DNA of 50,236 bases from CAADGN01 sp035443945 (GTDB taxonomy: Bacteria; Planctomycetota; Phycisphaerae; Phycisphaerales; UBA1924), in contig DAOMNQ010000019.1 in the NCBI GenBank assembly GCA_035443945.1, positions 1 to 50,236 of the forward strand, written 5' to 3'. Both the position numbers and the translations under genes were made by a program. The notes under the pieces were generated by a model. That model was not told where the DNA came from and searched no databases. It saw nothing but the letters and a program-made list of their open reading frames with translations. The first letter of the stretch is position 1. Each line of letters starts with the position of its first letter. Positions 27,195 through 36,071 of this stretch are shown in pieces.

Positions 27195-27716
27195 ATGGAC
27201 GCGACATCGCTCCTGACGCTCGCGGCCTCGACGCCGACCCGCCCGCCCGTCGGCCCCCTGCCCGGCCTGCTCATCGCCGCCGGGCTGATGATCATCCTGT
27301 TTATCGTGATGCGCAAGGTGCAGCAGCGCATCGCTGCCCGCGCGCAGCAGGACATGTCGCCGCGGGAGCGCATCGACGCGCTCCGGACCCAGGCCGCGGA
27401 GCGCGACAGCGCCGAGGCCGTGATGGCCGAGATGCACGACCTCGCTCGCGAACTGGCGGCCCAACTCGAAGCCCGCGCCGCCAAACTGGAGAAACTCATC
27501 CGCGACGCGGACGAGCGGCTGTCACGGTTGGACGCGCTCGAAGCGCCCCGGGCGCGATCCGGTCGTCAGGTCTCGCCGACCCCAACCGCGGATCCCCTCC
27601 ACACGCGGGTCTACGAACTCGCCGACCGCGGGCTGCCGACCGTCGAGATCGCGCGAGAGATCGACCGCCCCACGGGCCAGGTCGAACTCATCCTCGCCCT
27701 CCGGCGCACGGGCTGA
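27195..27716 (+). CDS. Membrane-anchored coiled-coil protein with DUF6115-like C-terminus
   Basis: 173 aa. One membrane helix at about residues 22-40 (LPGLLIAAGLMIILFIVM). A charged helical stretch of about 75 residues, probably coiled coil, follows. The last 35 residues (HTRVYELADRGLPTVEIA, then REIDRPTGQVELILALRR) look like the small helix-turn-helix-like DUF6115/DUF2802 module seen in SwrB-type proteins. Specific function unknown; no flagellar genes are adjacent. Convergent with the cyclophilin gene 10 bp away. Confidence 0.7.
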   Translation: MDATSLLTLAASTPTRPPVGPLPGLLIAAGLMIILFIVMRKVQQRIAARAQQDMSPRERIDALRTQAAERDSAEAVMAEMHDLARELAAQLEARAAKLEKLIRDADERLSRLDALEAPRARSGRQVSPTPTADPLHTRVYELADRGLPTVEIAREIDRPTGQVELILALRRTG

Positions 27717-27726
27717 GCCTTGCCGC

Positions 27727-29553
27727 TCAGACGAGCACGGCCTTCTGCGACACGTTCTCGGCCTGCCACTCGCCATCGGGCTGCCACCAGTAGCGGAGCA
27801 GTTCGTTGTCGGCCGACGCGCCGACAAGGCTGATCGTGCCCGCCGGCGAAGCGATGCCGGCGACGCGCCCGGAGAACAGGGGAGCGCCCTCGATGAACTC
27901 GCTGATCGAGGTCACCGCCCACGCGTCGCCCTCGATCCCCGGCGCCCACCAGTAGACGACCGTGTGCCCGTCGCCGCGGCGACCGACCACGTTCAGCCCG
28001 CCCCACGGGGTCACGTAACTCGCCAGCGACCCCGGCTGCAGGCCCGGGCCGCCGAACAACTCGCTCAGGTTGTCCTGCCGCCAGTCGCCCTCGAACTCGG
28101 GCACCCACCACGTCGTTGTCACGTCGCCATCAGCGTTGATCCCGCCGAGGTTGATCCCGCCCCACGTCGTGAGGTACGGCGTCAAGCCGCCGAACAGCGC
28201 CGGCGCGCCGGTGATCTCGCTCAGGTTGCTCGTCGTCCACTGCGCAAGCCCCGGCGCCCACCAGACCGCGTGGATCGCCCCGCTCGCGTCCAGGCCCGCG
28301 ATGTTCAGCCCGTTCCACGACGTCACATAACTCACGAGGTCGCTCGTGAACGTCGGCGTCGCCAGCCCCTGATCGGCAAGGTCGGCCGTCGAGACATTGC
28401 TGAAACTCCAGAACTGGTTCCCCAGCCCGTCGTTCCCGCCCGTCTGCGAGAAGAGCATCAACTCACCCGTCACGCTCAGACCGGCGAGCATCACGAGGCC
28501 CTCGCGCGTGATGAGCGCGGTCAGTCTTGTCGCGATCTGCCCGGCCCCGGCGATCTCCGTGTTCAGGTTGCGGGCGGTCCACTGCCCTTCGCCCGTGTTG
28601 GTGTACAGCCTCAGCCCCGCCGACGACGGCGCGGCTGCGTACGTCCGCCCGTCCTTCGGATCGACCCACGTGACCAGCGATCCCGTCCGGCCCGTGCTCT
28701 GCGTCTTGAGGCCGAGGTCCGTAACGGTCCAACCCGTGCCGTCCGACGTCTGGCGGAACACCGTTGCTCCGCCGAATCGGTTGAGGATGCCGACCGTCGC
28801 GCGATCGAACGCATCCGCCGAGCCGCCCGGCAGCACGCCGTTCCCTACCGCGAGGCTCGTCGCCGGATCGTAAACGACGCGCGCCGTGAGCACGGTGACG
28901 AAGTCCTCCGGGTTCGCATCCTCGCGCGAGGTCGGCATCCTGATGAGCGGCACCGACCCCTGCGCCCCGCCGAAGTTCCCGACCTGCAACTGCGTGATCG
29001 ACGTGATGATCTCCTGCCCAGCCACCACGCCCCCGAAGACCGTGAACCCGCCGTTCTGGCCGTCGAGGTTCGCCGAGTTGTCGGCCAGGTTGAAGAAGAA
29101 CTGGTTCGTAGCGGAGTCCGGCCCGCCGCCGTCGATCGGGTTCCCTTCGTCGTCCGTCGCCGGGATCTTCGCGAACGCGACGGTCCACTGCACGTTCGAC
29201 CGGCTGAACTCGTTGACGACCGGGTCCTGCTTGTCGATCTGGTCGAAGTCGCTCTCCGCCTCGTTCCACACGAACCCGCCGCCCTGGAGCACGAACCCCT
29301 TGACCAGCCGGTGAAAGATCGTGTTGTCGTAGTCCTCACGCTCCACGTAGCCGAGGAAGTTCGCCACGTTCTGCGGCGCGGTGTCCGGGTAGAGTTCGAT
29401 GAACACGCTCCCGACGTTCGTGTTCAGTTCGACCACGGGGTACAGCGGGTTCGTCGGCGTCGCGTCCAGCACGACACGCGCCTCCAGCGCCTCAACACCG
29501 GTCCAGCAACCCACCGAGTCCGAAACCAACGCTCCGAAGTTCCGATCGAGCAT
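27727..29553 (-). CDS. Secreted cyclophilin-type peptidyl-prolyl isomerase fused to seven-unit propeller-like module
   Basis: 608 aa from ATG 29553 (GGAGA upstream). Residues about 18-32 hold the LEPR-XLL-like signature (GVEALEARVVLDA). A cyclophilin domain spans about 38-235: TNVGSVFIELYPDTAPQNVA, FHRLVKGFVLQGGGF (catalytic Arg, Phe, Gln) and ATNQFFFNLADN (Gln, Phe); the usual active-site Trp/His region is altered to LDGQNGGFTVFG. The last 346 residues are seven units homologous to the C-terminus of the VCBS protein at 6438-10061. It would accelerate proline isomerisation in exported or surface proteins. Stand-alone gene. Confidence 0.88.
   Translation of the reverse strand: MLDRNFGALVSDSVGCWTGVEALEARVVLDATPTNPLYPVVELNTNVGSVFIELYPDTAPQNVANFLGYVEREDYDNTIFHRLVKGFVLQGGGFVWNEAESDFDQIDKQDPVVNEFSRSNVQWTVAFAKIPATDDEGNPIDGGGPDSATNQFFFNLADNSANLDGQNGGFTVFGGVVAGQEIITSITQLQVGNFGGAQGSVPLIRMPTSREDANPEDFVTVLTARVVYDPATSLAVGNGVLPGGSADAFDRATVGILNRFGGATVFRQTSDGTGWTVTDLGLKTQSTGRTGSLVTWVDPKDGRTYAAAPSSAGLRLYTNTGEGQWTARNLNTEIAGAGQIATRLTALITREGLVMLAGLSVTGELMLFSQTGGNDGLGNQFWSFSNVSTADLADQGLATPTFTSDLVSYVTSWNGLNIAGLDASGAIHAVWWAPGLAQWTTSNLSEITGAPALFGGLTPYLTTWGGINLGGINADGDVTTTWWVPEFEGDWRQDNLSELFGGPGLQPGSLASYVTPWGGLNVVGRRGDGHTVVYWWAPGIEGDAWAVTSISEFIEGAPLFSGRVAGIASPAGTISLVGASADNELLRYWWQPDGEWQAENVSQKAVLV
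27730..28767 (-). repeat. Seven-unit C-terminal repeat module (copy B)
   Basis: Seven units with the same W-x-x-x-[ND/S] marks: GWTVTDL, QWTARNL, FWSFSNV, QWTTSNL, DWRQDNL, AWAVTSI, EWQAENV. Units 4-6 carry SYVTSWNGLNIAG-, PYLTTWGGINLGG- and SYVTPWGGLNVVG-like cores that match copy A unit for unit. Confidence 0.65.
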
Positions 29554-29723
29554 CACTGACTCTCCATGTTGCCGGTTGCCCGCGGGCGTCATCCCGCCCC
29601 CGTGCGCCTCAGCCCCGTCCGGGCATGGGCGGGCGATCACGTCCATGTACGCATGCCCCGCGGGATCGGATCGCCGTCCATCCGCGGTGCAAATCCTAGC
29701 CCCGCTGCCCCCTGAACCCCCGC

Positions 29724-31478
29724 TCATTCGTCCGCGTCCAGCGGCACGAAGGCGAAACGGTCCACGTCCACCAGCCCGCGATCGCTCAACTTCAGGTGCG
29801 GGATGACCACCAGCGGCAGGAAACTCAGCGGCATGAACGGGTCATGGATCGGACACCCGAGCGAGTGCGCTGCGTCCAGCAACACCCGCTGCTCCGCGAT
29901 CACCTCGCCCGCCGGCCGATCCGACATCAGCCCAGCCACTGGCAGCCGAAGCGCCGCCAGCACGCGCCCCCCCTCGGCCGCGCACTGCCCTCCGCCCGTC
30001 TCCGCCAGCGCACGGGCCGCCACCACCATGTCGTCGTCGTTCGTCCCCACGACGGCCAGGTTGTGCGAATCGTGCCCGACCGTGCTCGCCAGCGCGCCGC
30101 GTCGAAGCCGGAATCCGCGCACGAACCCGACCCCGACATTCCCCGCGCCCGTGTGCCGCTCGATGACAGCGAGTTTCAGCACGTCGTTGCCGGCGTCCGC
30201 GACGCACGCGCCGCCCTCGACCTTCGCCGGGAGCACGAGCGATTCCGTCACCAACTGGTGCGGGTCCATGCCGATCACGCGGATGCGCCCGCCGCGCGGT
30301 GCGGGCACGCGCAGCGACGCCGCCCCGAAACCCGCCGGCAGCCGCACCACCGACGCCGGCAGCCCCGCGCGAGCCGGCGCATCCGGCCCCTCGTATCGCC
30401 CCTCGCGCGCAACCACCCGCCCACGGAACAGCACGAGCCGAGGCCGAAACTCCCGCAGATCGTCCAGCACCAGCAGGTCCGCCGCATAGCCCGGCGCGAC
30501 CGCGCCCAAGTCTCGCTTGCCGTAATGGCGGGCCGCGTGCAACGACGCCATCGCCACCGCCGACGCCGGGTCCAGCCCGAGCGCCACCGCCCGGCGCACG
30601 ACGTGGTCTATGTGACCCTCATCCGCCAGGTCCGCCGGGTGGCGGTCGTCGGTGCAGAAGCAGAACCGATGCCTGTTCGTCGGCGTGACAGCGGGGAGCA
30701 ACGCCTTCAGGTTCCGGGCCGCGCTCCCCTCGCGGATGTACACTGTCATCCCGAGCCGGACCTTCTCCATCGCCTCCGCAGCCGTCGTGCATTCGTGGTC
30801 GGACGTGATCCCCGCTGCGACATACGCCTGCAACCCCGACCCGCGCAGCCCCGGCGCGTGCCCGTCCACGATGCGCCGCCGCAGGCCGAGCGCGACCTTG
30901 GCCAGCACGTCCGGCGCTCCCCGCACCACGCCGGGAAAGTTCATCATCTCCGCCAGCGCGACGACGCGGGGGTCATCGAACAACGGCTCAAGATCGCCCA
31001 CGCCGAGGCTCGCGCCGCTCGTCTCCAGGTGCGACGCGGGCACGCAAGACGACACGCCCCACATCAGTTCCATCGGCATCGCAGCCGCATCGTCCATCAG
31101 CAGCCGGATGCCCGGCACGCCCAGCACGTTCGCGATCTCGTGCGGGTCCAGCACCGCCCCCGTCGTCCCGTGCGGGAGCGCAACCCGCACGAACTCCCGC
31201 GGCATCAGCATCGTGGACTCGACGTGCATGTGCGCGTCGATGAAGCCCGGAGTGACGAACGCCCCGCTCGCGTCGATCGACTCTCTCGCCTCGCGCGGCT
31301 CCCCCACCGCCGCCACTCGCCCTCCGAACACGGCGACGTCCCCCCGCTCGATCTCGCAGGTGAACGTGTTGACGACCGATGCCCCGCGGATGAGCAGGTC
31401 CGCCCGCGCATCGCCCCGCGCGACCGCCAGCAGCCTCGGGTCCGTCCGCTCGACCATCGTGTGCGCGTCGCCCGTCAC
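29724..31478 (-). CDS. ade: Adenine deaminase
   Basis: 584 aa, the length of E. coli/B. subtilis Ade. Amidohydrolase motifs: FIDAHMHVESTM (metal His pair), DPHEIANVLG, SDHECTTAAEAMEK, FCFCTDDRHPADL; the C-terminal domain has MDPHQLVTES and GHDSHNLAVVGTNDDDM. Converts adenine to hypoxanthine and ammonia in purine salvage. GTG 31478 has no Shine-Dalgarno but sits 6 nt after TAGACT, which includes the kdsB stop codon; it could be a separate transcript or the end of a TPR-kdsB-ade operon (9-nt gap). Confidence 0.95.
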   Translation of the reverse strand: MTGDAHTMVERTDPRLLAVARGDARADLLIRGASVVNTFTCEIERGDVAVFGGRVAAVGEPREARESIDASGAFVTPGFIDAHMHVESTMLMPREFVRVALPHGTTGAVLDPHEIANVLGVPGIRLLMDDAAAMPMELMWGVSSCVPASHLETSGASLGVGDLEPLFDDPRVVALAEMMNFPGVVRGAPDVLAKVALGLRRRIVDGHAPGLRGSGLQAYVAAGITSDHECTTAAEAMEKVRLGMTVYIREGSAARNLKALLPAVTPTNRHRFCFCTDDRHPADLADEGHIDHVVRRAVALGLDPASAVAMASLHAARHYGKRDLGAVAPGYAADLLVLDDLREFRPRLVLFRGRVVAREGRYEGPDAPARAGLPASVVRLPAGFGAASLRVPAPRGGRIRVIGMDPHQLVTESLVLPAKVEGGACVADAGNDVLKLAVIERHTGAGNVGVGFVRGFRLRRGALASTVGHDSHNLAVVGTNDDDMVVAARALAETGGGQCAAEGGRVLAALRLPVAGLMSDRPAGEVIAEQRVLLDAAHSLGCPIHDPFMPLSFLPLVVIPHLKLSDRGLVDVDRFAFVPLDADE

Positions 31479-31484
31479 GCCCGC

Positions 31485-31490
31485 AGTCTA
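31485..31490 (-). promoter_or_regulatory. -10-like element before ade
   Basis: TAGACT on the minus strand, 6 nt from GTG 31478, overlapping the TAG stop of kdsB. It may be coincidental because the stop codon supplies half of it. Confidence 0.3.
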
Positions 31491-32279
31491 CTCCGCCCCG
31501 CCCCGCCCCCTCGCCCGCCAACGCTCCACGAAGGCTGCGTACTGCTCCGGCGTGTCGATCCCCCGACTCGACCCCGCGGCGACAGCCACCGCGATCCGCC
31601 GCCCGTGCTCCAGGATCCGCAGTTGCTCGAGTTTCTCCGTCAGTTCGAGCGGCGTTGCGGGCAGCCGCAGGTACTCCTCCAGGAACGCCCGCCGATAGAC
31701 GTACAACCCGACGTGCCGAAGCGGGCGCGCGCACGGGGCATCGTCCGCGTCGCGTCGGTGAGGGATCGGCGTCCGCGAGAAGTACAAGGCCATCCCCCGT
31801 CCGTCGAGCACGACTTTCACCACGTTCGGATCGTCGTGCCGCTCGTCCGGCTCGAACGGGCACGCGGCCGTCGCCGCCTCGGCCCCGGTCTCGATCAGGG
31901 CCTGCACGCTCAGGTCGATGAGCCTCGGTTCGATCTCCGGCTCGTCCCCCTGCACGTTGACGATCACGCGGTCCGGCTCCAGCCCCAGCGCTGCCGCCGC
32001 CTCCGCCAGCCGGCTCGTGCCGTTCGGGTGCTCGCCAGTCATCACCGCCTCGCCGCCGAAGCCGCGAACCGCTGCGAGCACACGCGCATCGTCCGTCGCC
32101 ACAACGACCCTGGCGACGCATGCGGCCGCCCGCGCCGCCTCGTAGACGTGCCGGATCAGTGGCTTGCCCGTCGCGTCCGCGAGCACCTTGCCGGGAAATC
32201 GAACCGATTCCATCCGCGCGGGGATGATGGCGACCGCGCCGCCGACCGACGACGACGATCCGGCCGGTCCCTGTGCCAT
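31488..32279 (-). CDS. kdsB: 3-deoxy-manno-octulosonate cytidylyltransferase
   Basis: 263 aa. Nucleotidyltransferase opening AIIPARMESVRFPGKVL; HPNGTSRLAEAA (GTSR where GTDR is common); metal site VNVQGDEPEIE; RHVGLYVYRRAFL; and RGIDTPEQYAAF near the end. Activates Kdo as CMP-Kdo for the inner core of lipopolysaccharide. Only 6 nt separates it from the TPR gene upstream, so they are co-transcribed. No other LPS genes are adjacent. Confidence 0.94.
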   Translation of the reverse strand: MAQGPAGSSSSVGGAVAIIPARMESVRFPGKVLADATGKPLIRHVYEAARAAACVARVVVATDDARVLAAVRGFGGEAVMTGEHPNGTSRLAEAAAALGLEPDRVIVNVQGDEPEIEPRLIDLSVQALIETGAEAATAACPFEPDERHDDPNVVKVVLDGRGMALYFSRTPIPHRRDADDAPCARPLRHVGLYVYRRAFLEEYLRLPATPLELTEKLEQLRILEHGRRIAVAVAAGSSRGIDTPEQYAAFVERWRARGRGGAE

Positions 32280-32285
32280 CGTTCG

Positions 32286-33809
32286 CTACGCCCCCGCGCC
32301 CTGCCGAAGATCGACCACCAGTTTCTTTAACTGCTCGCGACGCTGGCGGACGTCGCGGTACCCGAACTGCTCGATCGCGATCGACGAGGCGAGTTTCTCC
32401 GCTTCCTCCGCCGCGGGCAGATCGCGCTCGTGCTCCGCCTTCGCCTGCAGCGCGGCCATCAGCCCGTACCGCAGTTCCATCCCCGTCTCGTCGGACGTCG
32501 AGCGGTGCGCGTCGATCGCCTGCCGGAACGTCGTGATCGCCTCGTCCACGAACCCGATCGCCTGAAACGCGTGCCCGAGTTGCCCCAGCGCGTGCGCCCG
32601 GAACCGCGGATCGCCCTTCGCCTCCTGCAACAGCGGGATCGCCTTCTCGTAATCCTTCAGCGCGAAGTGCCGCTTGCCCAGTTCGAACTTGAGCGACAGG
32701 TCCGTCGGATAAGCCTCGACAGCCGCAAGAAGTTCCGTAACCTCCATCTCCAGGAACTTCCGCTCGGCCTCCTGGTACCGGGCCTTCGCCTCCGCGTCGG
32801 CGGGGTTGGCCTCCGCAGCATCGCGGTATTTCACGAGCGTGCGCCGGGCACGCCGGACCTGAATCCTCCCCGCCTCCTGACGGAATCGGAAACTCTTGGT
32901 CTCCTCGTACGCTTTCATGAGCAACCGGAGGGCACGCTGCTCGTCCTCGTCCCGGCCGCGGTCGAGCAGTCGCTTCGTCAGCGTCTGCACGACGTACATA
33001 TCCTCCGGCCGGCGCGCGTAGTCCGCTTCCGCAGCCTCGATGAGCCGATCGATCGCGTCCTCGGTCTTCGAGACGCGGTCGGCATCCTCCATGAGGCGCT
33101 GCTTCTCGAGGTCCTTGACGTTCTTGCGGAAGCCCCCGACCTGCCCGGTCTCGTCGAACCCGCCGCGGGTCATCGTCTCCGCCGCCGACATGTTACGGAC
33201 GCGCGCGGCCAGTTCACCGTCGCCCGGGTCGAGTTGTTTGGCCGCCTCGCCAGCCTTCACCGCCAGCGGGAACGCCTGCACCGCCGCGAGCGAGTCCATC
33301 AACTTGACGAACAGGTCCTTACGCGGCTTCTTGTCGCGCTGCGCGATCGCCAGCGCCCGCTCGCCCATCCAGTACGCCTGCTCGCCGAGGTTCAGTTTGC
33401 CCGCGGCCTCAACCGCCCGCACCGCCGCAGACGCATCGAGCGGATTCAGACCCCACGCGAGCAACGCCTGGAGGTACCGCTCCACCGGCCCCCTCCCCTC
33501 CACGGTTTTGGCTGCTTCCCGGGCCGCCTTGGCGGGCTTCTCGCCGCCAGCGACGTTCCCCGCGCTCCGGAAGAACGCTTCCATGGCCTCCATGCTGGTC
33601 GGATCCTGCCGAAGCCCGCTGAGCCACAACTGCACGGCGTACTCGTGGTTGCCCGTCTCCGCCACGGTCTTCGCGTGCTCGAAGAACCTCGAAGCCTTCT
33701 CCGGTGAGTAGACCGGCGCCTCGCCGTTCCCCTCGGTCGCGGCCGGCGCGCCGCCCTCCGCGGCCGGTTCACCGGCCTCCTCTCGGCCCTTCTTGCGGAA
33801 CAACGCCAC
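32286..33809 (-). CDS. TPR-repeat protein
   Basis: 507 aa from GTG 33809. After a low-complexity N-terminus (residues 8-32, rich in Glu/Ala/Gly), helical TPR-like units cover most of the chain. Clear examples are NHEYAVQLWLSGLRQDPTS, KFELGKRHFALKDYEKAIPL and GHAFQAIGFVDEAITTFRQA. A long charged coiled-coil-like stretch (about 330-395) joins them. No signal peptide, so probably a cytosolic scaffold. Neither partner nor pathway can be named; coupling to kdsB may mean a link with the cell envelope. A TACAAT hexamer at 33885-33890 (minus) could serve as a -10. Confidence 0.75.
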   Translation of the reverse strand: MALFRKKGREEAGEPAAEGGAPAATEGNGEAPVYSPEKASRFFEHAKTVAETGNHEYAVQLWLSGLRQDPTSMEAMEAFFRSAGNVAGGEKPAKAAREAAKTVEGRGPVERYLQALLAWGLNPLDASAAVRAVEAAGKLNLGEQAYWMGERALAIAQRDKKPRKDLFVKLMDSLAAVQAFPLAVKAGEAAKQLDPGDGELAARVRNMSAAETMTRGGFDETGQVGGFRKNVKDLEKQRLMEDADRVSKTEDAIDRLIEAAEADYARRPEDMYVVQTLTKRLLDRGRDEDEQRALRLLMKAYEETKSFRFRQEAGRIQVRRARRTLVKYRDAAEANPADAEAKARYQEAERKFLEMEVTELLAAVEAYPTDLSLKFELGKRHFALKDYEKAIPLLQEAKGDPRFRAHALGQLGHAFQAIGFVDEAITTFRQAIDAHRSTSDETGMELRYGLMAALQAKAEHERDLPAAEEAEKLASSIAIEQFGYRDVRQRREQLKKLVVDLRQGAGA

Positions 33810-33930
33810 GCTTCAGTCCCCGATCATGCTGCCATGCGTCCCGAACCGTCGCCGACCACCCGCCGGCCCTGCCCGGGCGGAGCGATTGTAGCGAACCGCC
33901 CCGCCCCCGCCAGCCGATGCCTTCCCCACA

Positions 33931-33936
33931 TACGAT
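33931..33936 (+). promoter_or_regulatory. -10-like element before def
   Basis: TACGAT, 6 nt before ATG 33943; no Shine-Dalgarno. Confidence 0.45.
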
Positions 33937-33942
33937 CGCCCG

Positions 33943-34491
33943 ATGACGGTCGATCTCGCCACCTTGGACATCCTTCACTACCCAGACCCAGCGCTCCGCA
34001 CCAAGGCCGAGCCGGTCGCCGAAGTGACCGACGAGGTCCGGCGCGTCGCGTTGCGGATGATCGAACTCATGCGCCGCGCCGAGGGCATCGGCCTAGCCGC
34101 GCCGCAGGTCGGGCTGCCCTGGCGATTGTTCGTCTGCCATGTGCCCCCCATGGAAGGCCGAAGCCCGGCGTCCGACCCGGCGGGCGCGACGAACCAGCCG
34201 ACCGTCTATGTCAACCCCGTCCTCTCGAATCCCGCCGGCCCCGTCGAGCCGGCCGACGAAGGCTGCCTGAGCATCCCCGACGTGGTCGGCCGCGTGCTCC
34301 GCCCGCCCATCATCACCATCTCCGCGATCGACCTCGAGGGCCGGCCCTTCAATAGAACCGCCCACGGCCTCCTCGCCCGGTGCTGGCAGCACGAGTGCGA
34401 CCACCTCGACGGCGTCCTCATCCTCGACCGCATGGCCCAGTTGGACCGCATCCGCAACCGCCGCCTCATCCGCGAACTCGAACGCGCCTGA
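33943..34491 (+). CDS. def: Peptide deformylase
   Basis: 182 aa. All three family motifs: GIGLAAPQVG, EGCLSIP (metal Cys) and QHECDHLDG (two metal His and catalytic Glu). Removes the formyl group from nascent N-terminal Met. Followed 24 nt later by fmt, so the formylation and deformylation genes form one cluster. Confidence 0.96.
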   Translation: MTVDLATLDILHYPDPALRTKAEPVAEVTDEVRRVALRMIELMRRAEGIGLAAPQVGLPWRLFVCHVPPMEGRSPASDPAGATNQPTVYVNPVLSNPAGPVEPADEGCLSIPDVVGRVLRPPIITISAIDLEGRPFNRTAHGLLARCWQHECDHLDGVLILDRMAQLDRIRNRRLIRELERA

Positions 34492-34501
34492 AGCGGGGCA
34501 C

Positions 34502-34507
34502 TATCCT
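34502..34507 (+). promoter_or_regulatory. -10-like element before fmt
   Basis: TATCCT, 8 nt before ATG 34516 in the 24-nt def-fmt gap; no Shine-Dalgarno. An internal promoter is possible. Confidence 0.35.
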
Positions 34508-34515
34508 GCCCACCG

Positions 34516-35466
34516 ATGGACCTCGTCTACTTCGGTTCCGGAGCGTTCGGCCTGCCGACGCTCGAACGCCTCGCGGCGCACCACCGCGTGCGGTGCATCA
34601 TCACCCAGCCCGATCGCCCCGCCGGACGCGGCGGCCGCCTCACTCCAACCCCCATCGGCGCATGGGCAGCCGAACACGTCCCGGGCGTGCCCCTGCTCAA
34701 GCCCGATCGAGTCAACGAACGGTCCGTGTGCGCACAAGTCCGCGCCTTCCCGGCCGACGCCTGGGTCGTCATCGCCTTCGGGCAGAAACTCGGGCGTGCT
34801 CTGCTCGAAGATCGCTTCGCGATCAACCTGCACGCCTCGCTCCTCCCGCGTTGGCGTGGAGCGGCTCCGATCAACGCCGCCGTCCTCGCAGGCGACGCCG
34901 AGACCGGGAACTCCGTCATCACGCTCGCCGACCGCATGGACGCGGGCGACATCCTCGCCCAGTCGCGCCGCCCGCTCGACCCCGCCCTGACCGCCGGCGA
35001 ACTGCACGACCTCCTCGCCGCCGACGGCCCGGACCTGGTGGAGGGCGTCCTGCGCGCGCACGCCGAGGGCACACTTGCACCGCGCCCGCAGGACGAGACC
35101 CTCGTGACGCTCGCGCCGAAACTCACGAAAGCCGACGGCTGGGTGGACTTCGCCCAGCCCGCCGACGCCTGCCGACGGCGCATCCACGGCCTGACGCCCT
35201 GGCCCGGCGTGACGGCCGCGCTCGGCGGGCGGTCGCTCCGGTTGCTCCGCGTCGAACCGGCCGACGCGGATCCCCAACAATCAGCCGTGGGCACCATCGT
35301 CGATCCTGATCGGGGCACCGTGGCCTGCGGCGGCGCGACCGCGCTCCGCCTGCTCACCGTCCAGCCCGCGGGCGGCCGCGACATGCCGTGGGCGGACTTC
35401 GCGCGCGGTCACCGCATCGAACTCGGCGCCACACTCGCCTCCGGCCCCGGAGGCACGCCGTGCTGA
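34516..35466 (+). CDS. fmt: Methionyl-tRNA formyltransferase
   Basis: 316 aa. DLVYFGSGAFGLPTLERL start, TQPDRPAGRGGRL, and formyl-THF/catalytic motif NLHASLLPRWRGAAPI with Asn/His, then ITLADRMDAGDIL. The C-terminal OB-like domain is HGLTPWPGVTA onward. Formylates Met on the initiator tRNA, whose gene is at 2612-2685. The 3' end overlaps the next gene by 7 nt. Confidence 0.95.
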   Translation: MDLVYFGSGAFGLPTLERLAAHHRVRCIITQPDRPAGRGGRLTPTPIGAWAAEHVPGVPLLKPDRVNERSVCAQVRAFPADAWVVIAFGQKLGRALLEDRFAINLHASLLPRWRGAAPINAAVLAGDAETGNSVITLADRMDAGDILAQSRRPLDPALTAGELHDLLAADGPDLVEGVLRAHAEGTLAPRPQDETLVTLAPKLTKADGWVDFAQPADACRRRIHGLTPWPGVTAALGGRSLRLLRVEPADADPQQSAVGTIVDPDRGTVACGGATALRLLTVQPAGGRDMPWADFARGHRIELGATLASGPGGTPC

Positions 35467-36071
35467 CGCTCTGGGACCTCATCGCCCCGCGCCGCAAGCG
35501 CCGACCACCGCAGCCTCGCCCCGCGCCGGCAGCACGCCCCGTACGGCGCACGCCGACGGCCGGCCCCTCCATGCAGGACCGCTACGACGCCATGACTCGC
35601 CAGATGCTCGACCGCTACGGCGTCCGCGTCCGCCGCTGGCGCAAGGACATGACCGGCCTCGCCTGGGAGGTCTACTACGCCAACGGCGAGACCCGCCGCC
35701 TCATCGAGGCCCCGCGCCCGCGCGGCCCGGTCTCGGCGGCCATCTTTCTGCACGAGATCGGCCACCACGCCATCGGCTTCCACCGCTACAAGCCGCGCTG
35801 CCTCGAGGAGTACCACGCCTGGGCCTTCTCTCTCGCCCAGATGGAGGCGCTCGGCCTGAACGTCACCGACCGCGTCCGCCACCGCGTCCACGACTCGCTG
35901 CACTACGCCGTGATGAAGGCCCGCCGGCGGGGGCTGCGCTCTCTGCCCGCCGAACTGCTTCCCTACGCCGAGCCGCGCCGCAGGTCGCCGCGCAGCCCCG
36001 CTACTTCCGGCGGCGCACCGCGTCGAGGCACAGCACCTCGAAGATCACCGTCCCGGCCAGCAGCGCGGTGA
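35460..36071 (+). CDS. Small HEIGHH-motif zinc-protease-like protein
   Basis: 203 aa. The start GTG 35460 has GGAGG 6 nt upstream and overlaps the end of fmt by 7 nt. It holds AAIFLHEIGHHAIGFHRY, a canonical HEXXH zinc site, followed by CLEEYHAWAFSLAQME, where the Glu or His could be the third ligand (gluzincin-like). The N-terminal 35 residues and the last 30 are Pro/Arg-rich. No signal peptide or membrane segment. The last 71 nt overlap the 3' end of the ureohydrolase gene on the other strand. Substrate unknown; no established family recognised. Confidence 0.65.
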   Translation: MLTLWDLIAPRRKRRPPQPRPAPAARPVRRTPTAGPSMQDRYDAMTRQMLDRYGVRVRRWRKDMTGLAWEVYYANGETRRLIEAPRPRGPVSAAIFLHEIGHHAIGFHRYKPRCLEEYHAWAFSLAQMEALGLNVTDRVRHRVHDSLHYAVMKARRRGLRSLPAELLPYAEPRRRSPRSPATSGGAPRRGTAPRRSPSRPAAR

